From an uncultured Tenacibaculum sp. (GTDB lineage: Bacteria; Bacteroidota; Bacteroidia; Flavobacteriales; Flavobacteriaceae), in contig CANMIL010000016.1 in assembly GCA_947497895.1 (NCBI GenBank), positions 1 to 64,000 of the forward strand: 64,000 bases of DNA, read 5' to 3'. Below the pieces are notes generated by a model, which ran no database searches, was not told the DNA's origin, and saw nothing but the letters and a program-made list of their open reading frames with translations. Below are positions 15,776 through 24,749 of the stretch, piece by piece; position 1 is the stretch's first letter; every line of letters starts with the position of its first letter. The translations under genes were made by a program, and so were the position numbers.

Positions 15776-18526
15776 CTACAAATTATACTTAACACTTAAC
15801 ACAGCAATTCTCGGCTGAATAAAATAAGTGCTATTACTTACTAAAATATCATTACTACTATTTTGATTGAGTCCTGAAGAATCTAAAATATTTGTTACTC
15901 CTAATTTATATTCCCAATTACTATCTTTCTTCTGATAGGTTAAATCAGCATCCAAGAAACCATATCTGTCAATGGTAGTTCCTTGATTGATTACCTGATT
16001 ATAAGTATACTTCGAGGTGAAAGCAAATTCTTTTAAAAAGAAAGCATCAAAATTAAAATATGGACTATGTGTTGTAAAACTGTTTTCAACTCCACCAATA
16101 TTCGAATTATTAATAGCTACATTATATCCTATATCGAAATTTGGAGCTTCTCTAAAATTTGTACTAAATCTTGATTGATAACTTTGAGAAAATGTTTTTG
16201 CCAAGCGATTTCCAATTTCATTTGTAAATCTATTGGTTATTAAACTATTCGATTCACTATAAGTTACATTCCCTCCAAGAGAATACTTAAACTTTCTATG
16301 ACTCTTCTCAAATCGGAATCTTGCACTAATCGATTCATCTGGAAATTGTGTATTAATTGAAGTTCTTACTTGGTTAACATCAATAAACTGAGTATTTGAT
16401 TTAATAGCATCAATTCGTTTTGTATAATTTAAAACTCCAAAAACATTGGTATAATTAAACATATTAAAACTAAAATAACTCAAGTTTACATTATGTAAAA
16501 GTGCATTTTCTAACTCTCTATTCCCCGAATACAAACTGTTATAATTATTAAAAACATACCCTTCTGCCAATTGATTTACATCCGTAAAGCTAGTTTGCAT
16601 GCTATAATTTAATCGAAGTGTTTCTGATTTTTTCAAATTTACTTTAATAGAAGCATCTGGTAAAAATCGAGTAAAGCTATTTCCCTCAATCGAACCTAAT
16701 TGAGTATTCTTTGTCGTGTAATTATGAACAGTAAACCCTTGATTAAAGGTGAAGATTCCTGTGATGAATTTATAATGAAATCCAGCATATAAATCGTCAA
16801 AAGTGAAATTTACGTCGTTAATACTATTCACATTCGAAACAGCACTTCTATTTCCATCTAATATTTCAAATATATTTGAGTTAAACTGCTGATCACTCAG
16901 TGTAGCTCCTGCTGTTAGATTGATATTGTTTTTTTCATTTAAAACATAATAATAATCTAACTTCCCATCGAATTTATTGGTCTTTATCCTTTTGGTTTGA
17001 TCAACATTAAAAGGATTTGCCGATAGATTCAATCCTATCAAGTTTGCAAATGACAACCTTTCTAGTTCGGCATTATAAAAGGGATCTTCATCCTGCCAAA
17101 GATGTTGCCCTTCAAAAGCAAAAATATTACGATCGTCTAAGGTATAGTAATAATTCATGTTTTGATTTACTGAAAATGGATTCTGCTGAGTTAATTGGTT
17201 AATTGGAATAACTTCGTCGTCCGCATTTAAATATGTTCTCGTTGACAAGGTCGTTTGTGTTTGCTTTTGTCCTGATACTTTTGCAAAAACATCATAATCA
17301 AATTGATTGTTTGTATTTGGTTTGTAGCTTGAACTTATTTTAAACAATCCCAAATCACTTGTTTGAACAGTATTATCCTCGGTAGCTTCTGTAGCAATAA
17401 TTTCTTGTGAAGAAGGAGGTAAATTACTAATATCAATTCCTGCATTAGAATAAATACTGTTTGTTGTTTCCTCCATTTTTGTTGTATTACCAGAATAAAT
17501 GGCAAAACCACTAATATCCCAGATTTTTTTAGGAGAATAACTAAAGTTAACTGCTCCAAATTGAGCTTCTATGTTTTTTGCTCGATTATTTCTAAGTGTT
17601 AAAAAAGAAATATCATTTGAAGCAACATCGAAATTTGTTCCATTATTTTCTCCAAAACTTCTGAAACCTCCTGTAAATTTGAAATAATCTCTCATTGTAA
17701 AAGCGACTTCACCTATATTATTTACATCTGTAATAATATTTAAACTATACTTCGGACTGTAATAAAATAATTTAGGATGTGCCAGATACCTTTCCTCTTC
17801 GGTAGCAACGCCAAGTCCAGCTGTGACCTCACCAAACCAAAAATTCTTCTTTCCTTCTTTTAACTTTAAATTGATGACAATGTTATCCTCGTTATCTGTT
17901 ACGCTACTCAATTGACGAACCTCACTATGGTTTTTCAATACCTCAACCTTATCAATAGCGTTAGCAGGAATGTTTTTTGTAGCCAACTTACTGTCTCCGT
18001 CAAAAAAGTCTTTCCCTTCAACCATTACCTTCTTTACCGTTTTTCCTTCGACTTCTATTTCTCCTTCATCATTCACTTCAACTCCAGGTAACTTTTCTAA
18101 AACATCTCCGAGCTTTTTCTCAGTACCACTTTTAAAGCTATCCGCATCGTAAACAATAGTATCTCCTTTTACTGTTACTGGCATTTTATAAGTAATATTT
18201 ACCTCATCCAAAGCGTCATCAGACAACAACTCTATATTTCTAGTAATATTTACTTCTTTTGTTGCTATTTCAATTTGACTTGTTTTTTTACCTATGTAAC
18301 TCACTTTTACAGAATAGGAAGTATTCTTTTTTAAGTTCAGTTTATAGTTTCCTTGCGCATCCGTAAAACCGTAGGAATCTAATTTCTTAGTCTGTTTATT
18401 AATAGCAATGACATTCGCCATTTCAAGAGGTGTTCCTATACTGTCTTTTACGACTCCTCTCATTGTAATTTGAGACATAGAAGTCCATGTAGCCATGATA
18501 ATGACTAGTATTAGTAATTTTTTCAT
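15776..18526 (-). CDS. outer-membrane receptor, TonB-dependent receptor-like with carboxypeptidase regulatory domain
   Basis: A 916-residue protein. A signal peptide (residues 1-18, TWTSMSQ) is followed by a carboxypeptidase-D regulatory-like domain (MRGVVKDSIGTPLEMANV, about 20-105). A plug-like domain follows (LGDVLEKLPGVEVNDEGEIEV, IDKVEVLKNHSEVRQL, about 110-230), then a long beta-barrel region rich in aromatic strands up to the C-terminal VLSVKYNL. It belongs to the receptor type often found beside GLPGLI genes in Flavobacteriia. The cargo is unknown. The gene is last of a minus-strand cluster with two GLPGLI genes and a small secreted protein, facing a two-component system. Confidence 0.82.
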   Translation of the reverse strand: MKKLLILVIIMATWTSMSQITMRGVVKDSIGTPLEMANVIAINKQTKKLDSYGFTDAQGNYKLNLKKNTSYSVKVSYIGKKTSQIEIATKEVNITRNIELLSDDALDEVNITYKMPVTVKGDTIVYDADSFKSGTEKKLGDVLEKLPGVEVNDEGEIEVEGKTVKKVMVEGKDFFDGDSKLATKNIPANAIDKVEVLKNHSEVRQLSSVTDNEDNIVINLKLKEGKKNFWFGEVTAGLGVATEEERYLAHPKLFYYSPKYSLNIITDVNNIGEVAFTMRDYFKFTGGFRSFGENNGTNFDVASNDISFLTLRNNRAKNIEAQFGAVNFSYSPKKIWDISGFAIYSGNTTKMEETTNSIYSNAGIDISNLPPSSQEIIATEATEDNTVQTSDLGLFKISSSYKPNTNNQFDYDVFAKVSGQKQTQTTLSTRTYLNADDEVIPINQLTQQNPFSVNQNMNYYYTLDDRNIFAFEGQHLWQDEDPFYNAELERLSFANLIGLNLSANPFNVDQTKRIKTNKFDGKLDYYYVLNEKNNINLTAGATLSDQQFNSNIFEILDGNRSAVSNVNSINDVNFTFDDLYAGFHYKFITGIFTFNQGFTVHNYTTKNTQLGSIEGNSFTRFLPDASIKVNLKKSETLRLNYSMQTSFTDVNQLAEGYVFNNYNSLYSGNRELENALLHNVNLSYFSFNMFNYTNVFGVLNYTKRIDAIKSNTQFIDVNQVRTSINTQFPDESISARFRFEKSHRKFKYSLGGNVTYSESNSLITNRFTNEIGNRLAKTFSQSYQSRFSTNFREAPNFDIGYNVAINNSNIGGVENSFTTHSPYFNFDAFFLKEFAFTSKYTYNQVINQGTTIDRYGFLDADLTYQKKDSNWEYKLGVTNILDSSGLNQNSSNDILVSNSTYFIQPRIAVLSVKYNL

Positions 18527-18627
18527 TATGTATTTGTAATTTTTCTAGCAGGAGAGCATTAGCTAATCTAATATCTCTTACTCAACGTTTCACCTATATT
18601 TGAAATTCTTCGAGTTATGATGACTTT

Positions 18628-19509
18628 TTAAAAACGACCACCTCTTCCTCTACCTCTTCCACCTTGCCCTCTTCGTCTTTGAAACATCTCTCTCATTTCC
18701 TCCATTTTCTTTTTCATCGTAGCATTATATTCTTCCCTAGTTACTTTATCTCCTTTAGTTGGAGCTTCGACAACTATTTTTTCTTTAGGATTTAATACTA
18801 TTTCAGAGCACAAAATAGTAGTTCTTCCTTCATTGATTTCTAAGATTAAACCAGGCAATCCAAAATATCCTCCGGGACCATTACTTACTGGAATTTGAGG
18901 AGTATACCAAGCTGTAACTTCAACAGTTTTTGGAATTTCAATTTCCTCAGTTACCTTATTGGTTTCAGTCTCTCGTTTTTCTTTTTTATTATCCTTATCT
19001 CCACCTCTTCTACCTCTTCTCCTTCTCATATTTCTCCAATCAAAGGCATCCACTTTTTTAGTCATTGTGGCTTTAAAACAAGTATACTTTCCAATTTGTT
19101 TTGTTTCAGCACCTAACTCCCACTCTGGTTTTTCAACGGAATCTTCAATTAAAAATCGTTTTCCAAAAAACTCAGTTGACTCCAACATAATGCTATCGGA
19201 TAGATTCTTATATTTCAAACCTCCACCAGTAAAGCCTCCAAATCGGAAACCTCTGGTTCCTGGCGCTTCTAACTTTGCATTTTCTTTGTATTGAGATTCA
19301 TTGGATGTAAATTCTAACGTATATGTCTTTTCTAGAAAGTTTTTCATACGTTCTTTAATTTGCTTCTTTCTTTCTTCTGGCATATCAGCTCCCCAAGAAC
19401 TCATATCAACCGTAGTCTTCGATTGGTATATTGCTTTACCCTGTAAATCCTTTTGAGCCCAAATTGACGCCGTAAAAAAAACGAATACGTAGATACAGAT
19501 ATTTTTCAT
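18628..19509 (-). CDS. GLPGLI family secreted protein with Arg/Gly-rich tail
   Basis: A 293-residue secreted protein with a signal peptide ending IWAQ. The family-naming motif GLPGLI is at residues 217-222, within FGLPGLILEINEG, and is preceded by KYTCFKATMTKK and WYTPQIPVSNGP, all typical of the GLPGLI family, whose function is unknown. Two unusual basic stretches stand out: RRRRGRRGG in the middle and a C-terminal tail of about 20 residues made of Arg, Gly and Gln repeats ending GRGGRF. It is paralogous to the next upstream gene. It is predicted periplasmic. Confidence 0.88.
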   Translation of the reverse strand: MKNICIYVFVFFTASIWAQKDLQGKAIYQSKTTVDMSSWGADMPEERKKQIKERMKNFLEKTYTLEFTSNESQYKENAKLEAPGTRGFRFGGFTGGGLKYKNLSDSIMLESTEFFGKRFLIEDSVEKPEWELGAETKQIGKYTCFKATMTKKVDAFDWRNMRRRRGRRGGDKDNKKEKRETETNKVTEEIEIPKTVEVTAWYTPQIPVSNGPGGYFGLPGLILEINEGRTTILCSEIVLNPKEKIVVEAPTKGDKVTREEYNATMKKKMEEMREMFQRRRGQGGRGRGRGGRF

Positions 19510-19650
19510 TCCCTCTTATATTATTAATTATCTATTTCAATTCACAATGCCTTAGCCCTCTACCCTCGGTAGCATTCATTTTCACATTGTTAAAATATTA
19601 GACAGTCGATAACTCAAAAGGTTTAATGGGAGAATGAAATTGAACAACCT

Positions 19651-20487
19651 TTATCCTTGAATTTCAATACTTATAGATTCGCCGTTTTTACTACCTCTTC
19701 TATTTTTAAATCGTTCCATCATATCTTTCGTATGCTCATCGATAATCTTTTCATATTTGGCTTGGGTAACTTTTTTCCCTTTTTTAGGCTCTTTAATTTC
19801 TATTTTCTTTTCTGGGTTTAACACAATTTCAGTACAAGCTATTGTTAATTTCCCATCTTGTACTTCTAAAATTAACCCAGGCAATCCCCAAAATAATTCA
19901 GGACCATTACTCACAGGAATTTCTGTTGTGTACCAAGCCACAGTTTCAATGGTTACTTTTTCCTTTTTCTCCTCTTTTTCCCCATCGGTCATACTAAATG
20001 ATGATCTAGTTTCCTCTCTTGTTCTTGTCGCTTTATAACAAGTATACTTTCCAATAGTTTTTGTTTCTCCTGAAAGCTTCCATCCATAATCTTCTAATTC
20101 ATCTTGAATTAAAAAACGTTTACCACTAATTTCAGTTTTATTGGTATAACGTTTATCCTTTGTGTTTTTATATAACACATCGGTTCCTCCACCACTTCCT
20201 AAGATTTGAATCTGCATGCCCCCTGTATTTACTTGTGGAGATGATAATTGCTCATCTTGTTTATAGGTGGATTCTGATTTATTAAAATTTAAAATAAAGG
20301 TTTTTTGAAATTGCTTCTTGAGTTGTGCTTGTATTTGTTTCTGCATTGCTGAATTCGGAGCGCCTTTATTATCACTCAATTTTAAATCAAACTTTCTATG
20401 TGTTTTGTATACTGCTTTTCCTTGAAAGTTCTGTCCGTAAATAGTTATTGTAGTCAACAATAACATTATTAATAATTTAGTTTTCAT
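19651..20487 (-). CDS. GLPGLI family secreted protein
   Basis: A 278-residue paralogue of the 18628-19509 product. Signal peptide MKTKLLIMLLLTTITIYGQ comes first, then KAVYKTHRKFDLKL. KRFLIQDELEDYGWKLSGETK and GKYTCYKATRT are shared with the paralogue, and GLPGLI is at residues 201-206. The C-terminus is basic (RFKNRRGSKNG) but lacks the long Arg/Gly tail. It overlaps the upstream small secreted protein gene by 11 bases and so is translationally coupled. Function is unknown, and the protein is probably periplasmic. Confidence 0.88.
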   Translation of the reverse strand: MKTKLLIMLLLTTITIYGQNFQGKAVYKTHRKFDLKLSDNKGAPNSAMQKQIQAQLKKQFQKTFILNFNKSESTYKQDEQLSSPQVNTGGMQIQILGSGGGTDVLYKNTKDKRYTNKTEISGKRFLIQDELEDYGWKLSGETKTIGKYTCYKATRTREETRSSFSMTDGEKEEKKEKVTIETVAWYTTEIPVSNGPELFWGLPGLILEVQDGKLTIACTEIVLNPEKKIEIKEPKKGKKVTQAKYEKIIDEHTKDMMERFKNRRGSKNGESISIEIQG

Positions 20488-20863
20488 TAATTTGCGTTTT
20501 TATATTATTAGCCATTCTTGATATTCCTTTAATACCCTTTTTCGATTTTTTAATTATCTCTTCCATATTTTTTGTGATATCCTTTACTCTAAAACTAAAA
20601 TCTGCTCTTTTGATAGTATGAGTCTCTCGTACATTAATTTCAAATTCTAATTCTACTAAATCATCTTCATCATTTTCTTGAACAATTTCCTTGACATCTT
20701 TCCAGTTAATGGTTTCAAACTCTTCTGGAGAGCTTACTGTAAACTTTAAATAATTCACCTTACTATTTTCAAAATGCATTTCAGCATCTTGCTTATTTCC
20801 GTCTTGAGCGATCATCAATTTTGTCATTAGAAAAAAACATATGATTAAAAGAATTCGTAACAT
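20477..20863 (-). CDS. small secreted protein of unknown function, first gene of the GLPGLI cluster
   Basis: A 128-residue protein with a signal peptide (about 1-19, LMIAQ). The mature part is acidic then basic: EETINWKDVKE-like and EFEINVRETHTIKRADFSFRVKD strands precede a Lys-rich C-terminal helix (NMEEIIKKSKKGIKGISRM). No family was recognised. It is the promoter-proximal gene of the minus-strand cluster. It overlaps the GLPGLI gene and starts 121 bases from the divergent kinase gene, which suggests it is controlled together with them. Confidence 0.7.
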   Translation of the reverse strand: MLRILLIICFFLMTKLMIAQDGNKQDAEMHFENSKVNYLKFTVSSPEEFETINWKDVKEIVQENDEDDLVELEFEINVRETHTIKRADFSFRVKDITKNMEEIIKKSKKGIKGISRMANNIKTQINEN

Positions 20864-20919
20864 TTCATTGATTTTAAATATTCACACTACAAAGATGTTT
20901 TATCTTATTCTTGTTTTGA

Positions 20920-20945
20920 GTTAAGCAATGTTAACTAGTGTTAAC
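20920..20945. promoter_or_regulatory. candidate response-regulator operator: three 10-bp-phased GTTAA repeats
   Basis: GTTAAG (20920), GTTAAC (20930) and GTTAAC (20940) start exactly ten bases apart in the 121-bp gap between the divergent GLPGLI cluster and the kinase gene. Tandem half-sites one helical turn apart are typical of OmpR-family response regulators. The cognate regulator is encoded at 22585-23265, so autoregulation and control of the divergent cluster are inferred. Confidence 0.55.
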
Positions 20946-20972
20946 CGGCATTATTTATAGGCTTTTAGTAAG

Positions 20973-20980
20973 TATATTTG
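20973..20980 (+). promoter_or_regulatory. -7 element placing the kinase transcript start at its ATG
   Basis: TATATTTG (20973-20980) is an exact TAnnTTTG box and ends four bases before the kinase ATG at 20985. If used, the transcript would be leaderless or nearly so. Confidence 0.5.
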
Positions 20981-20984
20981 AATT

Positions 20985-22592
20985 ATGAACAGTAAAAAAT
21001 ATAATTGGATACTCTACTTAATTTCACTTACTATTGTTACAACAATAGCAGTACAACTCTATTGGAATTACAAAAACTATAAGGAAAATAAGCAATATGT
21101 TATCAACGAAATTCAGGAAAGTTTGGATAGTTCCCTCGAAGAATACTTTGCTAAATTAACTAAGGAGAGTTTATTTACTATTGTTCAACCTCAAAGGAAA
21201 AAGAAAAACTATTTCCCTAATAGTTTTAATGTTGATTCAATTCTTAAATCAGTAATTCCAAAATCTGAACAAAAAAAAGACAGTCTTTCATTTGAAGTTT
21301 CCTCTCTACAATTTTCTACAGATAGTTCAAGCGAATTCAAAAAAATGGATTCTATCTTTATCAAATCAATACTAGATGATGTACATCCTAACTCAGATAA
21401 AAGAAAACATCTTCAAAATTTCACAAAATATTCAAAGAAAGAACAACTCATTCTTAATGAAAAAAATACCGATATATTTTTTTCTGACTCAAAAGACTCT
21501 AAAAAATTTCAGGTATTCTCTGGAAAAAAAGCAAACGATAGTTTGAACTTGATAAAAGGATTGCAAACAATTTTTATAACTGTAAAAAACGATACGTTAA
21601 ACCATTCAAAAGTAGATTCTATTTTGTCGAAATCCTTATTAAAAAAAGGCATTCGTTCTTCGTTCTATTTACATCATACTAAAAACGATTCTCTAATATT
21701 CGATTCTAAAACAAATCAACAAGATAACTACGAACTTTCGGCTGATGCTAAATCAACATACCTTCAGCTTGATGAAAAACTAACCTTGTTCTATAGTAAT
21801 CCGACAATAGAAATATTAAAAAGAAGTTCAATAGGAATTTTATTATCTTTTATTCTATCCTTGGCTGTAATCGCAAGTTTATTTTATATGTTAAGAGTTA
21901 TTAATAAACAAAAAGAGCTTGCCGAAATAAAAAACGACCTAATTAGCAATATCACTCACGAGTTCAAAACTCCAATTACCACCGTTTCTACAGCAATTGA
22001 AGCTATTGACAACTTTAATATTATTGACGATAAGGAAAAAACGAAAAAATATTTATCGATCTCATCTGTACAGTTAAAAAAGTTACACCAAATGGTGGAA
22101 AAACTTTTAGAAACAGCTACTCTAGATAGCGAAAAGCTTTTGTTAAAAAAAGAAGAAATTGATATTGTAGAGCTTATTGAGAAAAACACAAACAAGCACA
22201 AACTTATATCTAGTAATAAAACCATTAAATTTTCTTCAAACACAGACTCTTGTCTAATGAAGGTGGACTTATTTCATTTTGAAAATGCTATTTCTAATTT
22301 AATTGATAATGCAGTCAAATACGGAGGAGATATTATCGAAGTAAGTATTAACAAAGTCCTTGATTCAGTTGAAATAGCTATTGCTGATAACGGTAATGGA
22401 ATTGAAAAAACTCAGCAAGAAAAAATCTTTGATAAATTTTACAGAGTACCGAAAGGAAATACGCATGATGTTAAAGGGTTTGGTATTGGGCTTTACTACA
22501 CAAAAAAGATTATTGAAAAACATCAAGGAAGTATTGAATTATCGTCAAACACAAAACATACCATCTTTAAAATAAACATTCCAAATGAGTAA
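20985..22592 (+). CDS. sensor histidine kinase
   Basis: A 535-residue membrane kinase. A transmembrane helix near residues 9-28 leads to a periplasmic sensor region of about 250 residues with no recognised fold. A second helix lies near 285-305 (IGILLSFILSLAVIASLFYML), followed by the kinase core: H box NITHEFKTP (phosphorylated His325), N box NAISNLIDNAVKYGG, G1 ADNGNGIE and G2 GFGIGLYYTKKII. The signal sensed is unknown. Its divergent neighbours (GLPGLI proteins and receptor) suggest an envelope or uptake signal. It overlaps the response regulator by eight bases. Confidence 0.93.
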   Translation: MNSKKYNWILYLISLTIVTTIAVQLYWNYKNYKENKQYVINEIQESLDSSLEEYFAKLTKESLFTIVQPQRKKKNYFPNSFNVDSILKSVIPKSEQKKDSLSFEVSSLQFSTDSSSEFKKMDSIFIKSILDDVHPNSDKRKHLQNFTKYSKKEQLILNEKNTDIFFSDSKDSKKFQVFSGKKANDSLNLIKGLQTIFITVKNDTLNHSKVDSILSKSLLKKGIRSSFYLHHTKNDSLIFDSKTNQQDNYELSADAKSTYLQLDEKLTLFYSNPTIEILKRSSIGILLSFILSLAVIASLFYMLRVINKQKELAEIKNDLISNITHEFKTPITTVSTAIEAIDNFNIIDDKEKTKKYLSISSVQLKKLHQMVEKLLETATLDSEKLLLKKEEIDIVELIEKNTNKHKLISSNKTIKFSSNTDSCLMKVDLFHFENAISNLIDNAVKYGGDIIEVSINKVLDSVEIAIADNGNGIEKTQQEKIFDKFYRVPKGNTHDVKGFGIGLYYTKKIIEKHQGSIELSSNTKHTIFKINIPNE

Positions 22593-23265
22593 GAAAATCA
22601 AATTGCTTTTAGCAGAAGATGAACCTAGTTTGGGTTTAATTGTGAAAGAAACTTTAGAAACACGAAACTTTGAAGTTTGTTATGCGAATGATGGTAATGA
22701 AGCTCTTGAGTTTTACAGAGCCGAAAAACCTGATATTTTGGTTCTTGATGTAATGATGCCTAAAAAAGATGGCTTCACATTAGCTCAAGAAATTAGAGAG
22801 GATGACAAATTAATTCCTATTATTTTTTTAACAGCAAAATCACAAACAAAAGATGTTCTGGAAGGATTTAGTTCGGGAGGAAATGATTATTTAAAAAAAC
22901 CATTTTCAATGGAAGAACTTATTGTAAGAATTAATGCTTTATTGGATAGAGTTTCTTTAAAAACCAATCATGAACAAATCCAAATAGGTGGTTATATGTT
23001 TAATTACACGAAACAATCTCTAAGTTTAAACGAGTCTTCTATTTTATTAACACATCGAGAATCTGAACTCTTATTTCACCTTTATCAAAAAAAGAATGAA
23101 GTGCTTGACAGGACCTATATTCTCAACAAACTATGGGGAAACGACGATTTTTTCAATGCAAGGAGTATGGATGTCTTTATTTCTAAATTGAGAAAAAAGC
23201 TACAAGAAGATGTTAATGTACAGATAGTCAATATTAGAGGTTTCGGATATAAATTGATTTGTTAA
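22585..23265 (+). CDS. OmpR-family response regulator
   Basis: A 226-residue regulator. A receiver domain (residues 4-118) has the acidic pair AEDE, phospho-acceptor Asp55 in LVLDVMMP, and FLTAK and LKKPF. The C-terminal winged helix (about 130-225) has THRESELLFHL and SMDVFISKLRKKL and ends NIRGFGYKL, typical of OmpR/PhoB proteins. The start overlaps the kinase end. The phased GTTAA repeats upstream of the kinase are the likely DNA target. Confidence 0.94.
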   Translation: MSKKIKLLLAEDEPSLGLIVKETLETRNFEVCYANDGNEALEFYRAEKPDILVLDVMMPKKDGFTLAQEIREDDKLIPIIFLTAKSQTKDVLEGFSSGGNDYLKKPFSMEELIVRINALLDRVSLKTNHEQIQIGGYMFNYTKQSLSLNESSILLTHRESELLFHLYQKKNEVLDRTYILNKLWGNDDFFNARSMDVFISKLRKKLQEDVNVQIVNIRGFGYKLIC

Positions 23266-23286
23266 ACATTTTCATTAATTATTTTT

Positions 23287-23304
23287 TTACGTAATTTTAC
23301 GTAA
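23287..23304. repeat. two TTACGTAA palindromes ten bases apart
   Basis: TTACGTAA occurs at 23287-23294 and again at 23297-23304, directly before a GAAATTTG box (23306-23313) and the deoxynucleoside kinase ATG at 23320. Each copy is a perfect palindrome and the pair is spaced by one helical turn, so this may be an operator. Confidence 0.4.
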
Positions 23305-23319
23305 CGAAATTTGTAAATT

Positions 23320-23934
23320 ATGCATGTAGCTATTGCCGGTAATATCGGTGCCGGAAAAACAACTTTAACTAAATTACTAGCAAAACACTACAATTGGGAA
23401 CCTCATTTTGAATCTGTTGATGAAAATCCGTACTTAGATGATTTTTATGCTGAAATGGAACGCTGGTCTTTTAATTTGCAAGTTTACTTTTTAAACAGCC
23501 GTTTCCGACAAATATTAGAGCTTCGACAAACAGGTAAAAAAGTTATTCAGGATAGAACTATTTATGAAGATGCTCATATTTTTGCTCCTAACTTACACTC
23601 AATGGGCTTAATGACAAACAGAGATTATAGCAACTATAGCTCTTTGTTTGAATTAATGGAAAACCTTGTTACTCCGCCAGATTTGTTAATTTATTTACGT
23701 GCCGACATCTCCACATTAGTTGGACAAATTCACAAACGTGGTAGAGAATATGAAAATTCTATTAGTATCGATTACTTAAGCAGATTGAATGAACGCTACG
23801 AAGCATGGATCTCAACTTACAGTAAAGGTAAACTGTTAATTATCGATGTTGATAATTTAGATTTTGTAGAAAATCAAGAAGATCTTGGTATTATTATCGA
23901 CAAGATTGACGCTCAAATAAATGGGTTATTTTAA
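23320..23934 (+). CDS. deoxynucleoside kinase
   Basis: A 204-residue kinase of the dNK / dCK-dGK family. It has the P loop GNIGAGKTT (residues 7-15), ENPYLDDFY, the DRTIYEDAHIF motif (catalytic DR), LRADISTL and a lid RGREYENSI. It phosphorylates salvaged deoxynucleosides, probably purine ones by analogy, but the exact base preference is not readable. A second, fused copy of this family is found at 59744-60871. It ends 15 bases from a convergent gene, with no clear terminator between them. Confidence 0.9.
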   Translation: MHVAIAGNIGAGKTTLTKLLAKHYNWEPHFESVDENPYLDDFYAEMERWSFNLQVYFLNSRFRQILELRQTGKKVIQDRTIYEDAHIFAPNLHSMGLMTNRDYSNYSSLFELMENLVTPPDLLIYLRADISTLVGQIHKRGREYENSISIDYLSRLNERYEAWISTYSKGKLLIIDVDNLDFVENQEDLGIIIDKIDAQINGLF

Positions 23935-23949
23935 TTACCGATTCTTTAT

Positions 23950-24678
23950 TTAACGTCTTTTAAACTCGCTTAACAAAATAGCAGTTGCAGTAGCTACATT
24001 TAAACTTTCGGTTTCTTGCAAGTCACCAAATCGAGGAATGGTTAATTGGTTTTTAATAATCGAATCAATTTCCGTTGAAATTCCATTAGCTTCATTTCCC
24101 ATTACTAAAATAGCCTCTTGGGGTAAAGCTGCACTGTATACATTTTCCCCATCCATATCTGCTGTGTATTTTGGTAATTCGGAGTTTCTCAAAAATTCAG
24201 GTAAATCTGTATAGTTAATTTGTACTCTCGTTAATGACCCCATTGAAGCTTGAACTACTTTTGAATTGTAACAATCTACAGTGTTCTTTGAACAAATCAA
24301 ATGTTCAACTCCAAACCAATCACACAATCTAATAATCGTACCTAGGTTACCCGGATCGTTAACACCATCCAACGCAACAGTAAACCCTGTATTATTAGGC
24401 ATATCATTCTCTGGAATTTCAAATAATGCGAGTACCTTATTTGGTGTTTTTAAAGTACTTATTTTTTTAAGCTCAGCCTCTGAAATCTGACTCAATGTAA
24501 TATCCTGCTCAAAGGTTAGCGAATCATCGGTACAAAACACCTGATTCACAGTTAAATTAGAAGCTAACAACTCTTTTACGACTTTTATTCCTTCAGCAAC
24601 AAATAATTTATACTTTTGTCTATACTTTTTTTGTTGTAAACTAGTTATCAGTTTAATATTGTTTTTCGATAAACTCAT
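23950..24678 (-). CDS. TrmH/SpoU-family RNA methyltransferase
   Basis: A 242-residue SPOUT methyltransferase. The N-terminal substrate-binding domain (KLITSLQQKKYRQKYKLFVAEG) is followed by the SPOUT knot motifs GVNDPGNLGTIIR, MGNEANGIS and a terminal LQETESLNVATATAILLSEF. It methylates the 2'-O-ribose of an rRNA or tRNA nucleotide, and the target site cannot be told from sequence. It is divergent from tamL with a 71-base intergenic region. Confidence 0.9.
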   Translation of the reverse strand: MSLSKNNIKLITSLQQKKYRQKYKLFVAEGIKVVKELLASNLTVNQVFCTDDSLTFEQDITLSQISEAELKKISTLKTPNKVLALFEIPENDMPNNTGFTVALDGVNDPGNLGTIIRLCDWFGVEHLICSKNTVDCYNSKVVQASMGSLTRVQINYTDLPEFLRNSELPKYTADMDGENVYSAALPQEAILVMGNEANGISTEIDSIIKNQLTIPRFGDLQETESLNVATATAILLSEFKRR

Positions 24679-24715
24679 TAAATAATATTTAACACTTTAA
24701 CCCTCAAAAAAATAG

Positions 24716-24723
24716 TATTTTTG
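24716..24723 (+). promoter_or_regulatory. -7 element of the tamL promoter
   Basis: TATTTTTG (24716-24723) is an exact TAnnTTTG match 26 bases before the tamL ATG. The -33 region is weak (CTTT near 24695). Confidence 0.5.
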
Positions 24724-24749
24724 ATTATTAAATTCTGGACGCAAAGTTA

